A DNA stretch of 64,000 nt from Leptospira stimsonii (GCF_003545875.1 NZ_QHCS01000006.1:47501-111500), one strand, 5' to 3'. Shown: positions 40,549 through 56,362, counted from the stretch's first letter. The notes: generated from the letters alone by a model not told the origin. Program-made: numbers and translations.

Positions 40549-41377
40549 ACGATTAGGCTCCCTTGCCGACGTATTTCAGGCGGAAAAATTAGAAGGAACG
40601 ATTCGAAAAATTCGATTAGACAAAATTCTCCCGTCCGAGAACCAACCCCGACAGGACAGAAAAAAAGGAGTTGAGGACTTAGCAAGGAGCTTGGACAAAG
40701 ACGGCCTTCTTCAGCCGATCATAGTAACAAAACAAAATCCGGAAGACGAACACTACAGAATTGTGGCCGGAGAAAGGCGATTCCATGCGGCAAAACAACT
40801 CAACTGGACCGAGGTCGAATGTAAAATTTTAGACCGGGATGAAAAAGAAACCTTTCGCCTCGCAATCATAGAAAACCTTCAGAGAGAAAATCTTTCACCT
40901 TACGAAGAAGTGGAGGCAATGTCCCATTTAAAACTCAGCTTCAAATACACAGATCAAGAGCTCGCAACTCTTTTTGGGAAAAGCAGAAGTTATATGACTG
41001 AACTTTTGGGTATTTCGGATCTCAGCAAAGACGAACTCCGTTCCTGCAAAGAGGCGGGAATTGAAAACAAAAATCTACTGATCCAGGCCGTCTCCGCGTC
41101 CAGAAAGGGCACCTTCTCCGAATTCTTAAATTTATTCTCAACCGGAGCGTTAAAGACCGTTAAGGACGCAAAATCATTCAACCGAGAAGAAGAAGGCCTC
41201 TTCTCTTCCAAACAAAACGTAACGTCAAATTCCAAAAATCCGATATCAAAATCCACAGAATATAAAATCACGAAAAAACCGGGATTGATTCAAATCAGCT
41301 CGGAGAACGACGAACTCCTATCGGAAATCCTAAAGTTAATCAAAAAAGAAATCCGCAAAAAATTCGACTCCGAATAA
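40532..41377 (+). CDS. parB: ParB-family partition protein
   Basis: A 281-residue ParB/Spo0J protein. It has the N-terminal ParA-interacting segment (SKRLGSLADVFQ), the ParB-N CTPase core (LPSENQPRQD, DGLLQPIIVTK, RIVAGERRFHAAKQL, AIIENLQRENLSPYEE) and a central HTH with QELATLFGKSRSYMTELL, then a shorter C-terminal dimerisation part. It should bind parS and spread. GAGGAG precedes the ATG. It is translationally coupled to parA. Confidence 0.95.
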   Translation: MSSKSKRLGSLADVFQAEKLEGTIRKIRLDKILPSENQPRQDRKKGVEDLARSLDKDGLLQPIIVTKQNPEDEHYRIVAGERRFHAAKQLNWTEVECKILDRDEKETFRLAIIENLQRENLSPYEEVEAMSHLKLSFKYTDQELATLFGKSRSYMTELLGISDLSKDELRSCKEAGIENKNLLIQAVSASRKGTFSEFLNLFSTGALKTVKDAKSFNREEEGLFSSKQNVTSNSKNPISKSTEYKITKKPGLIQISSENDELLSEILKLIKKEIRKKFDSE

Positions 41378-41383
41378 CGCGCC

Positions 41384-41415
41384 AATGTCGCTTAATAATT
41401 TTGTTAAGCGACATT
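41384..41415. repeat. inverted repeat AATGTCGCTTAA ... TTAAGCGACATT
   Basis: Two perfect 12-base arms with an eight-base spacer, seven bases after the parB stop. It could be a terminator-like hairpin, but there is no proper T-run; a binding site for the downstream initiator candidate is as likely. The motif GCGACATT recurs at 41495-41502. Confidence 0.6.
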
Positions 41416-41504
41416 AAAATAAGTACATACAGGTACTTAGCAAAAAGAATTTTTAGAGAGCGGTCAAAAACGAGCCAATGGGATTGACAAAGTCGCGACA
41501 TTGA

Positions 41505-41543
<39 letters not shown>

Positions 41544-41590
41544 GAAGCCTCGATCCCAAAGGATTCAGGCCGAAGGCGTATTTATTTTGG

Positions 41591-41632
<42 letters not shown>

Positions 41633-41752
41633 TTCCCGAAGGAATGTTGTTGGATGAGACATAAGTATCATTATGTCCGATAATGTCAACTCCCTTCGGA
41701 ACTTTTGCTTAAAATTAATGTACTTTCCAGCAAGGAGGGTCCCGAAAGGAAA

Positions 41753-42652
41753 ATGGGCGAGCATTATCCATATATTAAATTTTTTGCCGACATCATCGAT
41801 TCCGGTGTCTGGGCGAGCCTTTCCTCGGCGGCAAAGACGTTGTATCTGGTCCTGCTTAAATTTAGCGACCAGCACTTCAAACCGGTCTGGCCCAGCACGG
41901 AAATACTCTTAAAACTTACGGGATTCAAAACGAAAAAATCCATCATCCAGGGAAAGAGAGATCTGATCCAGGCAGGGCTCCTTCAAGTCACACCGGGAAC
42001 CGGACATACGAGTTCTCGATATTATTTTTGCTTCAACTATCCCGGTTCCAAGATTCCACCGCAGGGGTATAATTTTGGAACCCCCAGGGGTAGCGAAACG
42101 GAATCCTTTGAGGGTTCAAAAAAGGCACCTCTGGGGTCTGCGGAAGGGTCCCCAAACCATATCAATATAACTATTACCAACAATCAAAACCAAGAACCGG
42201 GGAAAAAGAATACGCCTTTGAGTTTGTCTTTGTTAGAAGAAAAATACGGCACTTCAATTTTGTCAGAGGCGCTTGGAATTGCAAAGCTTCGAGGAATGGA
42301 AGCAAACCTAAGATATGTGCAAGGGATTTGTAAGAATCTAATGGGGACAGAAGAGTCAGTGCCGATGCCCGAATTTAATCAAAATTCTTCTCCGATTGGA
42401 ATGGGGGAAAAAGATCCGACTTGGAAGGGATTCTTACTTTGGTCGAGAGAACGCCTCACTCGCTCCAGCCAAGAAATTTTAGAACAAATCCGAATCGAAC
42501 CGGACGGAAGAACGCTCTGCGTCTTAGACAGCGTGCCTGAGTCTCTTCGAATGATCATCGCAAAGTACTTCACAGAGGAAATCCGTCCTCCGATATTGGT
42601 TATATTTTCCGCAAAAACTGAAGAAAACCGAACTATTTCCTCAAAGCATTAA
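41753..42652 (+). CDS. winged-helix protein, candidate replication initiator
   Basis: A 299-residue protein. The first 95 residues read as a winged helix of the plasmid-replication or DnaD type (SGVWASLSSAAKTLYLVLLK, WPSTEILLKLTGFKTKKSI, DLIQAGLLQV). A low-complexity Gly/Ser/Asn linker follows. The C-terminal 75 residues (W-x5-LW near 235, RIEPDGRTLCVLDSVPESL, IIAKYF) resemble DnaA domain I in pattern only. ATG 41753 has AAAGGA just upstream and AAGGAGGG further up. The position after parAB fits an initiator; direct proof is lacking. Confidence 0.6.
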   Translation: MGEHYPYIKFFADIIDSGVWASLSSAAKTLYLVLLKFSDQHFKPVWPSTEILLKLTGFKTKKSIIQGKRDLIQAGLLQVTPGTGHTSSRYYFCFNYPGSKIPPQGYNFGTPRGSETESFEGSKKAPLGSAEGSPNHINITITNNQNQEPGKKNTPLSLSLLEEKYGTSILSEALGIAKLRGMEANLRYVQGICKNLMGTEESVPMPEFNQNSSPIGMGEKDPTWKGFLLWSRERLTRSSQEILEQIRIEPDGRTLCVLDSVPESLRMIIAKYFTEEIRPPILVIFSAKTEENRTISSKH

Positions 42653-42677
42653 AAAGAGAAACCAGGACAAATCTTGA

Positions 42678-45191
<2,514 letters not shown>

Positions 45192-45201
45192 TCGGGATTT
45201 T

Positions 45202-46074
45202 ATGAAAAAAGTATCTGAAATTTACGGCTCTCGAAAAGGGCCTGTGTATTCGTTTGAATTCTTCCCTCCGAAAACTCCGGAAGGAGACGTGAAGTTGATG
45301 GAGACTGTGAAGGAGTTGTCTCAGGTCAATCCCGACTTTGTCACCGTAACTTACGGTGCCGGCGGTTCTACAAGAGATAAGACGGTCGAAATCGTGACCG
45401 AAATTTCTAAGAATTATTCCGTTCCTACGGTTTCTCATTTTACTTGCGTGGGTGCAAATCGAGATCAGATTCGCGAGATTCTTCAGGGAATTCGTTCCAG
45501 AGGAATCGTAAACTTGATGGCTCTTCGAGGAGATCCTCCAAGAGGCGAAGGAGAATTTAGAAAAACTCCTGGCGGTTTTGAAAACGCTACGGAACTGATT
45601 TCTTTTATTCGTTCGGAGAAGATGGATTTTTGCATCGGAGGCGGCTGTTACCCCGAAAAACATCCAAGCGCAAAGTCTCTGGAAGAAGATGTCCGACATC
45701 TCAAGTTGAAAGTCGACGCTGGAACCGACTTTCTCGTTTCTCAGCTTTTTTTTATGAATTCTGCCTTTGAGAATTTTCTCAACTTAGTGAGAAAGGTCGG
45801 AATTCAGATTCCCGTAATTCCGGGAATTATGCCGATCACTTCCTTTTCTCAGATCGAAAGATTTAAGACCTTGGCCGGCTGTGAATTTCCTTCTTCTTTG
45901 ATCGAGGATTTACAAGAAGTCGAACATCGTCCGGAAGAATTTTATAGAAGAAGTTTGAATTTTACCGTAAGACAATGCAGAGAACTTTTGGAGATGGGCG
46001 TGCCCGGAATTCAACTTTATACCCTCAATCAATCGCATGCGAGTTATGATATCGTGAGAGAATTGAAGGGTTAG
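45202..46074 (+). CDS. metF: methylenetetrahydrofolate reductase
   Basis: A 290-residue flavoprotein reducing 5,10-methylene-THF to 5-methyl-THF for methionine synthesis. Marks: SFEFFPPKTPEG (as YSFEFFPPK), VTVTYGAGGSTRDKT with the conserved Asp, LMALRGDPPRG, VDAGTDFLVSQLFF and GIMPITSF. Length matches bacterial MetF. metF maps to the second chromosome in pathogenic Leptospira. It begins 10 bases after the discoidin-like gene. Confidence 0.96.
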   Translation: MKKVSEIYGSRKGPVYSFEFFPPKTPEGDVKLMETVKELSQVNPDFVTVTYGAGGSTRDKTVEIVTEISKNYSVPTVSHFTCVGANRDQIREILQGIRSRGIVNLMALRGDPPRGEGEFRKTPGGFENATELISFIRSEKMDFCIGGGCYPEKHPSAKSLEEDVRHLKLKVDAGTDFLVSQLFFMNSAFENFLNLVRKVGIQIPVIPGIMPITSFSQIERFKTLAGCEFPSSLIEDLQEVEHRPEEFYRRSLNFTVRQCRELLEMGVPGIQLYTLNQSHASYDIVRELKG

Positions 46075-46204
46075 AAAAAAGAAGGAGTTCCTACTTTTCA
46101 AAGGATCGTCTTTGTGAAATTGGGAAAAGCGCTTCTTTTGTCGGAGTTACGACAAGAGAAGAAGAATTGGAATTTTTCTTTACGAAGGAAAATTTCTGTG
46201 ATCA

Positions 46205-46297
46205 GGGGAATTTTCTCAAATTTTCCCACGGACCCGCCTCCACCCAACTTGTGTGAGGCGCGGCGTTTCACGGAAGATCTTCGTCGTTGTTCCGACA
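46205..46297 (+). repeat. long direct repeat, copy 1
   Basis: About 93 bases resembling 47461-47556 in the same orientation: shared blocks are GGGAATTTT, GTTTTCCC-type, CCTCCACCCAA, GGCGC, TTTCACGGAA and CGTCGTTGTTCCGAC. Located between metF and mqnD. The gap 46075-46408 also holds TTGTCGGAGTTACGACAAG (46139-46157) and shows no gene. Confidence 0.6.
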
Positions 46298-46408
46298 CGG
46301 TCAAAGATGGAAAGTAAGGATCGTTCTTTGCGTCGGTTCTCTTAGATCCGTTTTTATAAAGGCTGTTTTTTTGCGCGGAAAGAAAAGGTTTGGGATCTTT
46401 TTTCTTCT

Positions 46409-47233
46409 CTAAAACAAGTTCTTCTCTTGGCCTCCGGGAAGGAAGCCCGCTTCCACTCCTCTCCGGTAGAGTTCCAAGATGGCCTCTCTTCCTTCGGTTC
46501 CCAGGGAACGGGTGAACTCGTTGACATACAGTGCGATGTGGGCATCCACAACTTCTCGCGTCGTGTCTTGGGAATGTTTGAGAATGTATTCGTACGTTTC
46601 TTCCCTGTTCTGATATCCGAGCTCCAGACTTTTTTTAAGAGCTTGGTCAAAGTCCGATTTCAGCTCCGGGCTCAGGTCTCTCCGGATCGCAATGGCGCCT
46701 AGGGGAATATGTTTTCCGGTCGTTTCTTCCCACCATTCCCCCAGATCTTGGAGTTTTTCGAGACCCTGATTTTCATACGTAAAGCGCTCTTCGTGAATCA
46801 AAACTCCGAAGTCCGCTTCTCCCGATAAGAGGAGTGGGATGATCTTGTCATAGCGGATCGCCTCGGCCTGAAAATCATTTTTGAGAAATAATTTTAGGAG
46901 AAGATTTGCCGTTGTGAATTCTCCAGGGATGAGAATTTTTTTTCCTTTTGCGGATCGGAGATTTTTCCCTTTTCTAAAAACTAAAAGAGGGCCGCAGTTC
47001 CGACCGAGGGCAGAGCCGGAGTCGAGAATCGAATATTGATCCATCACCGAAAAATATCCGGCGAAGGAGAGTTTTGTGGTCTGGTATTTTCCTAAAAAAG
47101 CGGCTCGATTCAATTCTTCTACGTCGTGGAGTTCTTCACGGATTCGAAATTGATCGGTAACTTTTCCATGTGCGAGATGATAGAATAAAAACGTATCGTT
47201 CGGGCAGGGAGAATAGGCTAAGCTGAGTTCCAT
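46409..47233 (-). CDS. mqnD: 1,4-dihydroxy-6-naphthoate synthase of the futalosine pathway
   Basis: A 274-residue MqnA/MqnD-family enzyme. The opening LAYSPCPNDTFLFYHLAHG is diagnostic of MqnD, which turns cyclic dehypoxanthinyl futalosine into 1,4-dihydroxy-6-naphthoate for menaquinone. Other marks are LGRNCGPLLV, ILIPGEFTTANLLL and DFGVLIHEERFTY. The rest of the mqn pathway is not in this window. The gene stands alone on the minus strand and is flanked by the two long direct repeats. Confidence 0.9.
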   Translation of the reverse strand: MELSLAYSPCPNDTFLFYHLAHGKVTDQFRIREELHDVEELNRAAFLGKYQTTKLSFAGYFSVMDQYSILDSGSALGRNCGPLLVFRKGKNLRSAKGKKILIPGEFTTANLLLKLFLKNDFQAEAIRYDKIIPLLLSGEADFGVLIHEERFTYENQGLEKLQDLGEWWEETTGKHIPLGAIAIRRDLSPELKSDFDQALKKSLELGYQNREETYEYILKHSQDTTREVVDAHIALYVNEFTRSLGTEGREAILELYRRGVEAGFLPGGQEKNLF

Positions 47234-47460
47234 CTTCTTTCTTCTTTAGATTTCCATTCTTTGGGTTTTGTCGAAAAAAGAAAGCCTCTTCTTTCTTTTT
47301 GGAGAAGCTTCTGAAGAAGGGCTTCCGATGTGAATGGTTTTTTCTGAGTAGAAGTGAAAGATTCTCTATTTTGGAAAGGCGTCGGGTTCTTTTTTTGTCG
47401 GAGTTCCTACGAGATTTTCGAGGATCGAAATAGAGTTGCGGGATTTGTTTTTTTGTGTTA

Positions 47461-47556
47461 AGGGAATTTTTTCCGAGTTTTCCCGCCACCTCTCCTCCTC
47501 CACCCAATCAGGGTGGGGCGCGCCACTTTCACGGAAAAGGCGTCGTTGTTCCGACG
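47461..47556 (+). repeat. long direct repeat, copy 2
   Basis: Second copy of the repeat at 46205-46297, 1.26 kb away on the other side of mqnD. The gap 47234-47864 also contains TTGTCGGAGTTCCTACGA (47396-47413) and TGTCGTACTTCCGACA (47641-47656), related near-palindromes, and no supported gene. Confidence 0.6.
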
Positions 47557-47864
47557 AGAGGTTCTTATAAGATTCAGAAAGTGATTCTGAAGAATCTCCA
47601 ACAATGCTCCAATATCAGAGAATTTCCTTCTCCCATTCTTTGTCGTACTTCCGACAAAGGTAAGAAAACAAATCGACAAAATCTGAAATTTCTGATTGGC
47701 GACGTTCGCATTTTTTTTGGAGCTTTAGCGGGGATTCGGTCTCGCAAAGAAAAAGAAAATCTTCGTTCCGAGAAAACCAACGTTCTCTTCCCTTCTCCGT
47801 TGGAGTTTTGAAAAAGAAAAACTCCTTTCTCTAAAATCTCATTTGCGATTTCCTGAAACAAAAC

Positions 47865-48725
47865 ATGTCATTCGATCCTTCTCAAATTCATACGATCGCC
47901 GTCGACTTGGACGGAACTCTCCTTAACTCAAAAAGTAAAATTTCTCCCCTCACCCACTCCGTTCTTCAGAAGGCAATCGACCAAGGGAAGAATCTTGTGA
48001 TCGCGACCGGAAGAAGATTTTTTTCCACATTCTCTTTTGCGAAGGAGTTTCGCGGAGAAGTTCACGTTGTTTCCAACAACGGACAGATCTTGCGCCATTC
48101 TCCGAGCGCGGAGCGGATCGCAGAGAGTTATCTTGAACCGAAACTCGTTTCTCAGATCCTTCTCTTGGGAAAAGAATTTCACACTCCTCCGATTCTTCAC
48201 GTTGATCGATTCGAGGAAGGGATCGATATGTTTACCGAAGTTCCAATCACGAGCGATATTTATCATAACTATTCGGGGGGAGATCGTTCTCGCACACGTT
48301 CCGTCGGAGATTTTCTTTCTCTCGAACTCGATAAAATTCTTGTGGTTTGTTTTTTATCGCTCCAACGGGAAGATTTGGATTCTCTTGTTCAAAAAATTTC
48401 CGCGTTGCCCGGGGCCTCCGATCTTCGTTGTATTCTTACGAAAATCCCCGGAGTCGCCTATTGTGTGGAAATCATCAACTTCTCCGTTTCCAAGTGGTCC
48501 GGAATTTCTCGTTTTCTTTCCTTAAAGGGTTTAGATGGGAATGGCGTCGTTTCCTTCGGAGACGAAAGAAACGATCTCGAAATGTTGCTTCATAGCGGAG
48601 TCGGTTTTGCGATGAAGAACGCGGTTCCCGAAATCAAGAGTTCCGCCAAGCACGTTACGCGATACAGCAATGAAGAGGACGGAGTCGCTCTTGCTTTAGT
48701 GGAGAATCGGATCGTTTCCTTTTGA
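47865..48725 (+). CDS. Cof-type HAD-IIB phosphatase
   Basis: A 286-residue HAD-superfamily hydrolase. Motif I is DLDGTLLNSK, motif II ATGRR, and motif III/IV VSFGDERNDLEMLLHSGVGF, with the Cof-type cap in between. These enzymes remove phosphate from sugar phosphates, FMN or pyridoxal phosphate; the substrate cannot be told. The final 30 bases overlap the convergent small membrane gene. Confidence 0.9.
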   Translation: MSFDPSQIHTIAVDLDGTLLNSKSKISPLTHSVLQKAIDQGKNLVIATGRRFFSTFSFAKEFRGEVHVVSNNGQILRHSPSAERIAESYLEPKLVSQILLLGKEFHTPPILHVDRFEEGIDMFTEVPITSDIYHNYSGGDRSRTRSVGDFLSLELDKILVVCFLSLQREDLDSLVQKISALPGASDLRCILTKIPGVAYCVEIINFSVSKWSGISRFLSLKGLDGNGVVSFGDERNDLEMLLHSGVGFAMKNAVPEIKSSAKHVTRYSNEEDGVALALVENRIVSF

Positions 48726-48908
48726 GGGATTCTTTACTTCGCAGGATTTACAGGCCTGTGTATAACACCCGAAATCTTCGTCTTTAGAATGAGACGTTTT
48801 TCCGGTAAATTCTTGAATTACGGAAAGAAGAGGGAAGAACAACCGAATTGCGGTCAAACTCACGATTCCGTAGACGATCCAATCCTGAGTTTGAATATCA
48901 AGTTGCAT
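48696..48908 (-). CDS. small membrane protein with Cys-rich tail
   Basis: A 70-residue protein with one transmembrane segment (about residues 12-32) and three cysteines near the C-terminus (GCYTQACKSCEVK), similar in layout to FeoB-associated Cys-rich membrane proteins, but with no feoB nearby. It overlaps the HAD gene by 30 bases and is divergent from hemA, whose predicted promoter lies in the 110-base gap. An iron- or heme-linked role is only suggested by position. Confidence 0.55.
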   Translation of the reverse strand: MQLDIQTQDWIVYGIVSLTAIRLFFPLLSVIQEFTGKTSHSKDEDFGCYTQACKSCEVKNPSKGNDPILH

Positions 48909-48965
48909 ATATGACCAAGTTGAAAATCAGTCTCAATAAAGTCAATGGAAAGTTTTTCCGTTCGG

Positions 48966-48981
48966 TGACACTTCTTTGACA
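48966..48981 (+). promoter_or_regulatory. candidate HemR box upstream of hemA
   Basis: TGACA-CTTCTT-TGACA, a direct repeat with six-base spacing, identical in form to the hem-box TGACA-N6-TGACA reported for the Leptospira HemR regulator. Its second half overlaps the predicted -35. The response regulator gene in this same cluster (54662-55354) is the likely HemR, so this would be operon autoregulation. Confidence 0.75.
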
Positions 48982-49006
48982 ATCAAACAAGGAAAGCTGG
49001 TATAGT
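48976..49006 (+). promoter_or_regulatory. predicted hemA operon promoter
   Basis: TTGACA (48976-48981) and TATAGT (49001-49006) with a 19-base spacer; a TG one base before TATAGT makes an extended -10. The expected start of transcription is only about six bases before the hemA ATG. Confidence 0.5.
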
Positions 49007-49018
49007 TCTTTTAACAAT

Positions 49019-49894
49019 ATGTGGTCCACACTTCGCGTTTATCATTCTACTCAAAAAGACAGAGAGATGATTGAGAATCCGGATTCTTTTTCCTGGATGA
49101 CTTGTATGCGCACGATCTGGATCGCCGACAGCCGTATTCACGGCGGTCCTTCTTTTCTTCCTTCCACTCTGGAAGTTTATTCCGGCTATGAAGGATATCG
49201 TTTTCTTTTGGAAGTCATCTCCGGTCTTCATTCCAGACTTCTGGGTGAAACGGAAGTTCTCGCTCAGTTCCGCGATAAATTTAAGAATTCTTCTCTTCCC
49301 TCTTCCGCATTCGGAGAATATTTAGCAAGGCTCCGCGACAGTCTCATTCAGGATTCTAGAACAATCCGTTCTCGTTATCTTCAAAACATCGGCGAACAAT
49401 CCTACGGCGGACTTGCCAATAAATATCTGAAGGACGCGTCTCAAGTGACTCTTCTCGGAACGGGTCAACTTTCCGAAAAAATTCTTCCTTGGATGAAGAG
49501 TCGAAATGTAACACTCGTGGGTAGAAACAAAGCGCGCTTGGAAGAACTTTCGGCCATGTTTGAAGTGGATTCGAAATTATTAAACGACTGGAAGCCTGAC
49601 TCTTCCGCGATCGTGGTCGCGGCTCCTCTGGATCTGACTCCCTTTCTGGATCGGATTCAACCGGGAACTTTGATCGTAGACTTCAGAGAAGTTCCTCTCG
49701 AAAAAAAACTTCCTGAAACGATTCAATCGGTTTCTTTCGCGGCGATGTTGGATTCTCTCCGGGAAACCGAAGAAAGAGCTCTTCAGATTCGGGAAAGAAT
49801 TCAACCCGCGTTAGACGAAATTGTTGAAGAACGGGAACTTGAAGCGCAACAATTCATTTTCGGCTGGGAAGACCTGACTTGTCCCGCGTTCTAA
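49019..49894 (+). CDS. hemA: glutamyl-tRNA reductase (short form)
   Basis: NADPH enzyme reducing glutamyl-tRNA to glutamate-1-semialdehyde, the first step of C5-route heme synthesis. It has the catalytic Cys in MTCMRTIW (about residue 29), ISGLHSRLLGETEVLAQ and the NADPH loop TLLGTGQLSEK. At 291 residues it is far shorter than usual HemA (about 420): the N-terminal sheet before the Cys is cut down and the dimerisation helix region after about 260 is short. No Shine-Dalgarno precedes ATG 49019. It overlaps hemC by 16 bases. First gene of the hem operon. Confidence 0.88.
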   Translation: MWSTLRVYHSTQKDREMIENPDSFSWMTCMRTIWIADSRIHGGPSFLPSTLEVYSGYEGYRFLLEVISGLHSRLLGETEVLAQFRDKFKNSSLPSSAFGEYLARLRDSLIQDSRTIRSRYLQNIGEQSYGGLANKYLKDASQVTLLGTGQLSEKILPWMKSRNVTLVGRNKARLEELSAMFEVDSKLLNDWKPDSSAIVVAAPLDLTPFLDRIQPGTLIVDFREVPLEKKLPETIQSVSFAAMLDSLRETEERALQIRERIQPALDEIVEERELEAQQFIFGWEDLTCPAF

Positions 49895-51475
49895 AGATCG
49901 GCTCCCGCAAAAGCGCTCTCGCAAGACTTCAAACCTACCTTGTACTCGGTGCTCTCCGAAAAAAGTTTCCGGATTTGGAAGTGGAGCTCTATTTCAGGGA
50001 AGCTTCGGGCGATCAAGACTTACAAACCCCTCTCTGGAAGATGGGAACAAGGGGTGTGTTTACACAGGATCTCACAAAAGAACTCGTCGACGGTAAAGTG
50101 GATCTTGTTGTCCACTCTTGGAAGGACTTGGATCTGGAAGGACATCCCGGAACTACGATTCTGGGCGTTTTGGATCGAGCGGATCAGAGGGACGTTCTTC
50201 TTTGGAAAAAATCTTCTCTTTTAAAGCATTCTCCGGAAGAATTGAGGATTCAGACTTCTTCTCCGAGAAGAGAATACAATCTCAAAAAATTTCTTCCGAA
50301 GTCCCTTCCTTCCCGTTATAAAAATTCGGATCTTGTTTTTATTCCGGTTCGCGGAAATATTCAGACGAGAGTTCGCAAATGGAAAGAGTCGGACGCGGAC
50401 GGGCTCGTGGTTGCAAAAGCCGCTCTCGATCGACTTTTGTCGACGGAATTTCTCAATTCCGATGAATTAGAGTATCAAGAAATACGAATGTTCTTACGAG
50501 AAGCGTTGGAAGAATCTGTCTTTCAGATCTTTCCTCTTTCGTTGAATCCTTCCGCTCCCGCGCAAGGCGCCGTTGCGGCCGAAGTCCGAGCCGACGACGA
50601 TTGGGCTCTGGATATTTTGAAAGCTCTCAGCATTGCCGACGTAGTAGCGGCGGTTGAAGAGGAAAGAAACATTCTTCACAAATTCGGCGGCGGGTGTCAT
50701 CAAAAGATCGGGGTTTCAGTTCTGAAACGCCCCTATGGTAAAATCCTATATCAAAGGGGACTTACGGACGCCGGCGAAGTCCTTGAAATCGAAGAACAAT
50801 TTTTTTCTTTCTCCGCTCCTTCGCCGGAATCCGCAAAAAAGGTCTACCCGGTTCCGGGAGAGGCGATCAAACAGAAAAGAACCCCTCTTCCGTCTAACAA
50901 AGGCTATGTGCTCACGGCGGACGGAAAAAAGGAAAATCACATTCTTCCGGAAGAATTGATCCAAAGGGATTGGCTTGTGACGAGAGGAAACGCCTATCCG
51001 AATTTGGATTCTTCTTTGGAACACAAGGGTTTTGTCTGGACGAGCGGTCTTAAAACTTGGCTTCAGCTCGCGGAACGCGACGTCTGGGTCCACGGTTCTC
51101 TCGATGCTTTAGGAGAAGAGGAATTGCCGAAGGGTTCTCTTTTCGGAAAAAAATTGAATTTTGTGAAATGCACTCATGTCGGTTCTACGGAAATTGAATC
51201 CGTTTTAGAAAGAGTTCTTACCTATCAAACGACTCCTCTCGAAGATCATCCGGATCTTTCCAATAAAACTCATTTTTTTTGGATGAGCGCTTCCCAATTC
51301 GACAAAGCGCTTTCTTTGTTTCCCCAGATCAGAGACGGTTATCATGCCTGCGGGCCCGGGATTACTTCTTCGCATATCCGAAACGTTCTGGGAGAATCCG
51401 CAAACATTTCTATTTTTATACACTACGAGTCCTGGCTTGCGAGTTTGGGGTTCGAGGAATTCAAAGGAAAGGAAC

Positions 51476-52425
<950 letters not shown>

Positions 52426-52429
<4 letters not shown>

Positions 52430-53750
52430 GTCATCACCAAACGTCATTATCCGGAAATTCATGGAAAGGAAAAACTTCGGAAGAACTTTTTGAACGTGCA
52501 AAGAAAGTTTCTCCCGGAGGAGTCCATTCTCCCGTTCGATCGTTTCGTTCCGTAGGCGGAACTCCCGTCTTTTTCGTATCCGCGGACGGGGCGACGTTAA
52601 CCGACATTTCCGGAAAGGAATACATAGACTATTGTCTGAGTTTTGGTCCTCTGATTCTCGGACACAGGGATCCGGAAGTAGAGGAAGTGGTTCGTGAAAC
52701 GACGGGGCTTGCCTGGAGTTTCGGCGCGACGGAGCCCTACTCTCTCGAACTCGCGGAATTTATCACGAATCAAATTCCTTGGGCCGAGAAGGTTCGTTTT
52801 GTAAATTCGGGAACCGAAGCTGTCATGAGCGCGTTACGTGTTGCTCGAGCCGCCACCGGAAGGGAAAAAATTCTTAAGTTCGACGGTTGTTATCACGGTC
52901 ATCTAGACGCTCTTCTTGTAAAAGCAGGCTCGGGACTCGCCGGAGAATCCTCTTCTGACAGCGCGGGAATCTCCGCAACCACGATTGCGAACACACTCGT
53001 GCTTCCGCTCGACGACGAAAAGAACGTAGAAACGTTGTTCGCAAAAGAAGGAAAAGAGATCGCCGCTCTGATCATCGAGCCTCTGCCGGCGAACTACGGA
53101 CTTCTGATCCAGAGAAAAGAATTTATCCAAAAGATCGTCGAGATAGCAAGGAAATATGGAACGTTAGTCGTCTTTGACGAGGTCATTTCCGGTTTTAGAG
53201 CCGGCTTTCAAGGGATGGCCGGTCTTCTCGGAATCAATCCTGATCTTGTGACGTATGGAAAGATCATCGGCGGCGGCTTCCCGGTCGGTTGTTACGCGGG
53301 AAGAAAAGATTTGATGGATCTTGTGGCACCCGCGGGTCCTGTCTATCAAGCGGGGACCTTGAGCGCGAGTCCGTTCGGAATGAGAGCCGGATTAGCGACT
53401 TTGCAAAAGGCACAAAGAGAAAACGTTTATTCGATTCTGGAAACAAGAACCAAAAAATTCGCGGAAGAAATGAAGGCGCTTCTCGACGGAAGCGGTTTGG
53501 GAGAATGGGAGGCGGTTTCACATTCTTCCTTGTTTTGGTTTCATAAAAAAACGTCGGAACCGATCCGAACGATCGAACAAATTCCGGAAGGACACAAAGA
53601 AGGTTTTGCAAAAGTATTTCACGCTTTGCTAAAGAACGGAATTTACCTCGCACCTTCCGGATACGAGGTCGGTTTTCTTTCTTTCGCACATACGGACGAA
53701 GTGATCGCAAAAACTTTGGAGACGGCGAGAAAAGCTCTGAAAAATCTCTG

Positions 53751-53751
<1 letters not shown>
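52426..53751 (+). CDS. hemL: glutamate-1-semialdehyde 2,1-aminomutase
   Basis: A 441-residue PLP enzyme making 5-aminolevulinate from glutamate-1-semialdehyde. Marks: SPGGVHSPVRSF, VRFVNSGTEAVMSALR, FDGCYHGHLD, LVVFDEVISGFR and the PLP lysine in YGKIIGGGFPVG. ATG 52426 overlaps the hemB stop (ATGA) with AAAGGAG upstream, so the 25 earlier codons in frame were left out. The stop overlaps the ATG of the sensor kinase. Confidence 0.96.

Positions 53752-56362
<2,611 letters not shown>

Noticed and set aside
41485..41500. TGACA-AAGTCG-CGACA in the candidate origin, close to the HemR box
   Set aside because: One mismatch in the second half and no heme gene nearby; better explained as part of the GCGACATT repeats.
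45690..45706. GATGTCCGACATC inside metF as a further parS-like site
   Set aside because: The central bases differ (TCCGA, not TCGGAC..GTCCGA) and it lies within conserved coding sequence.
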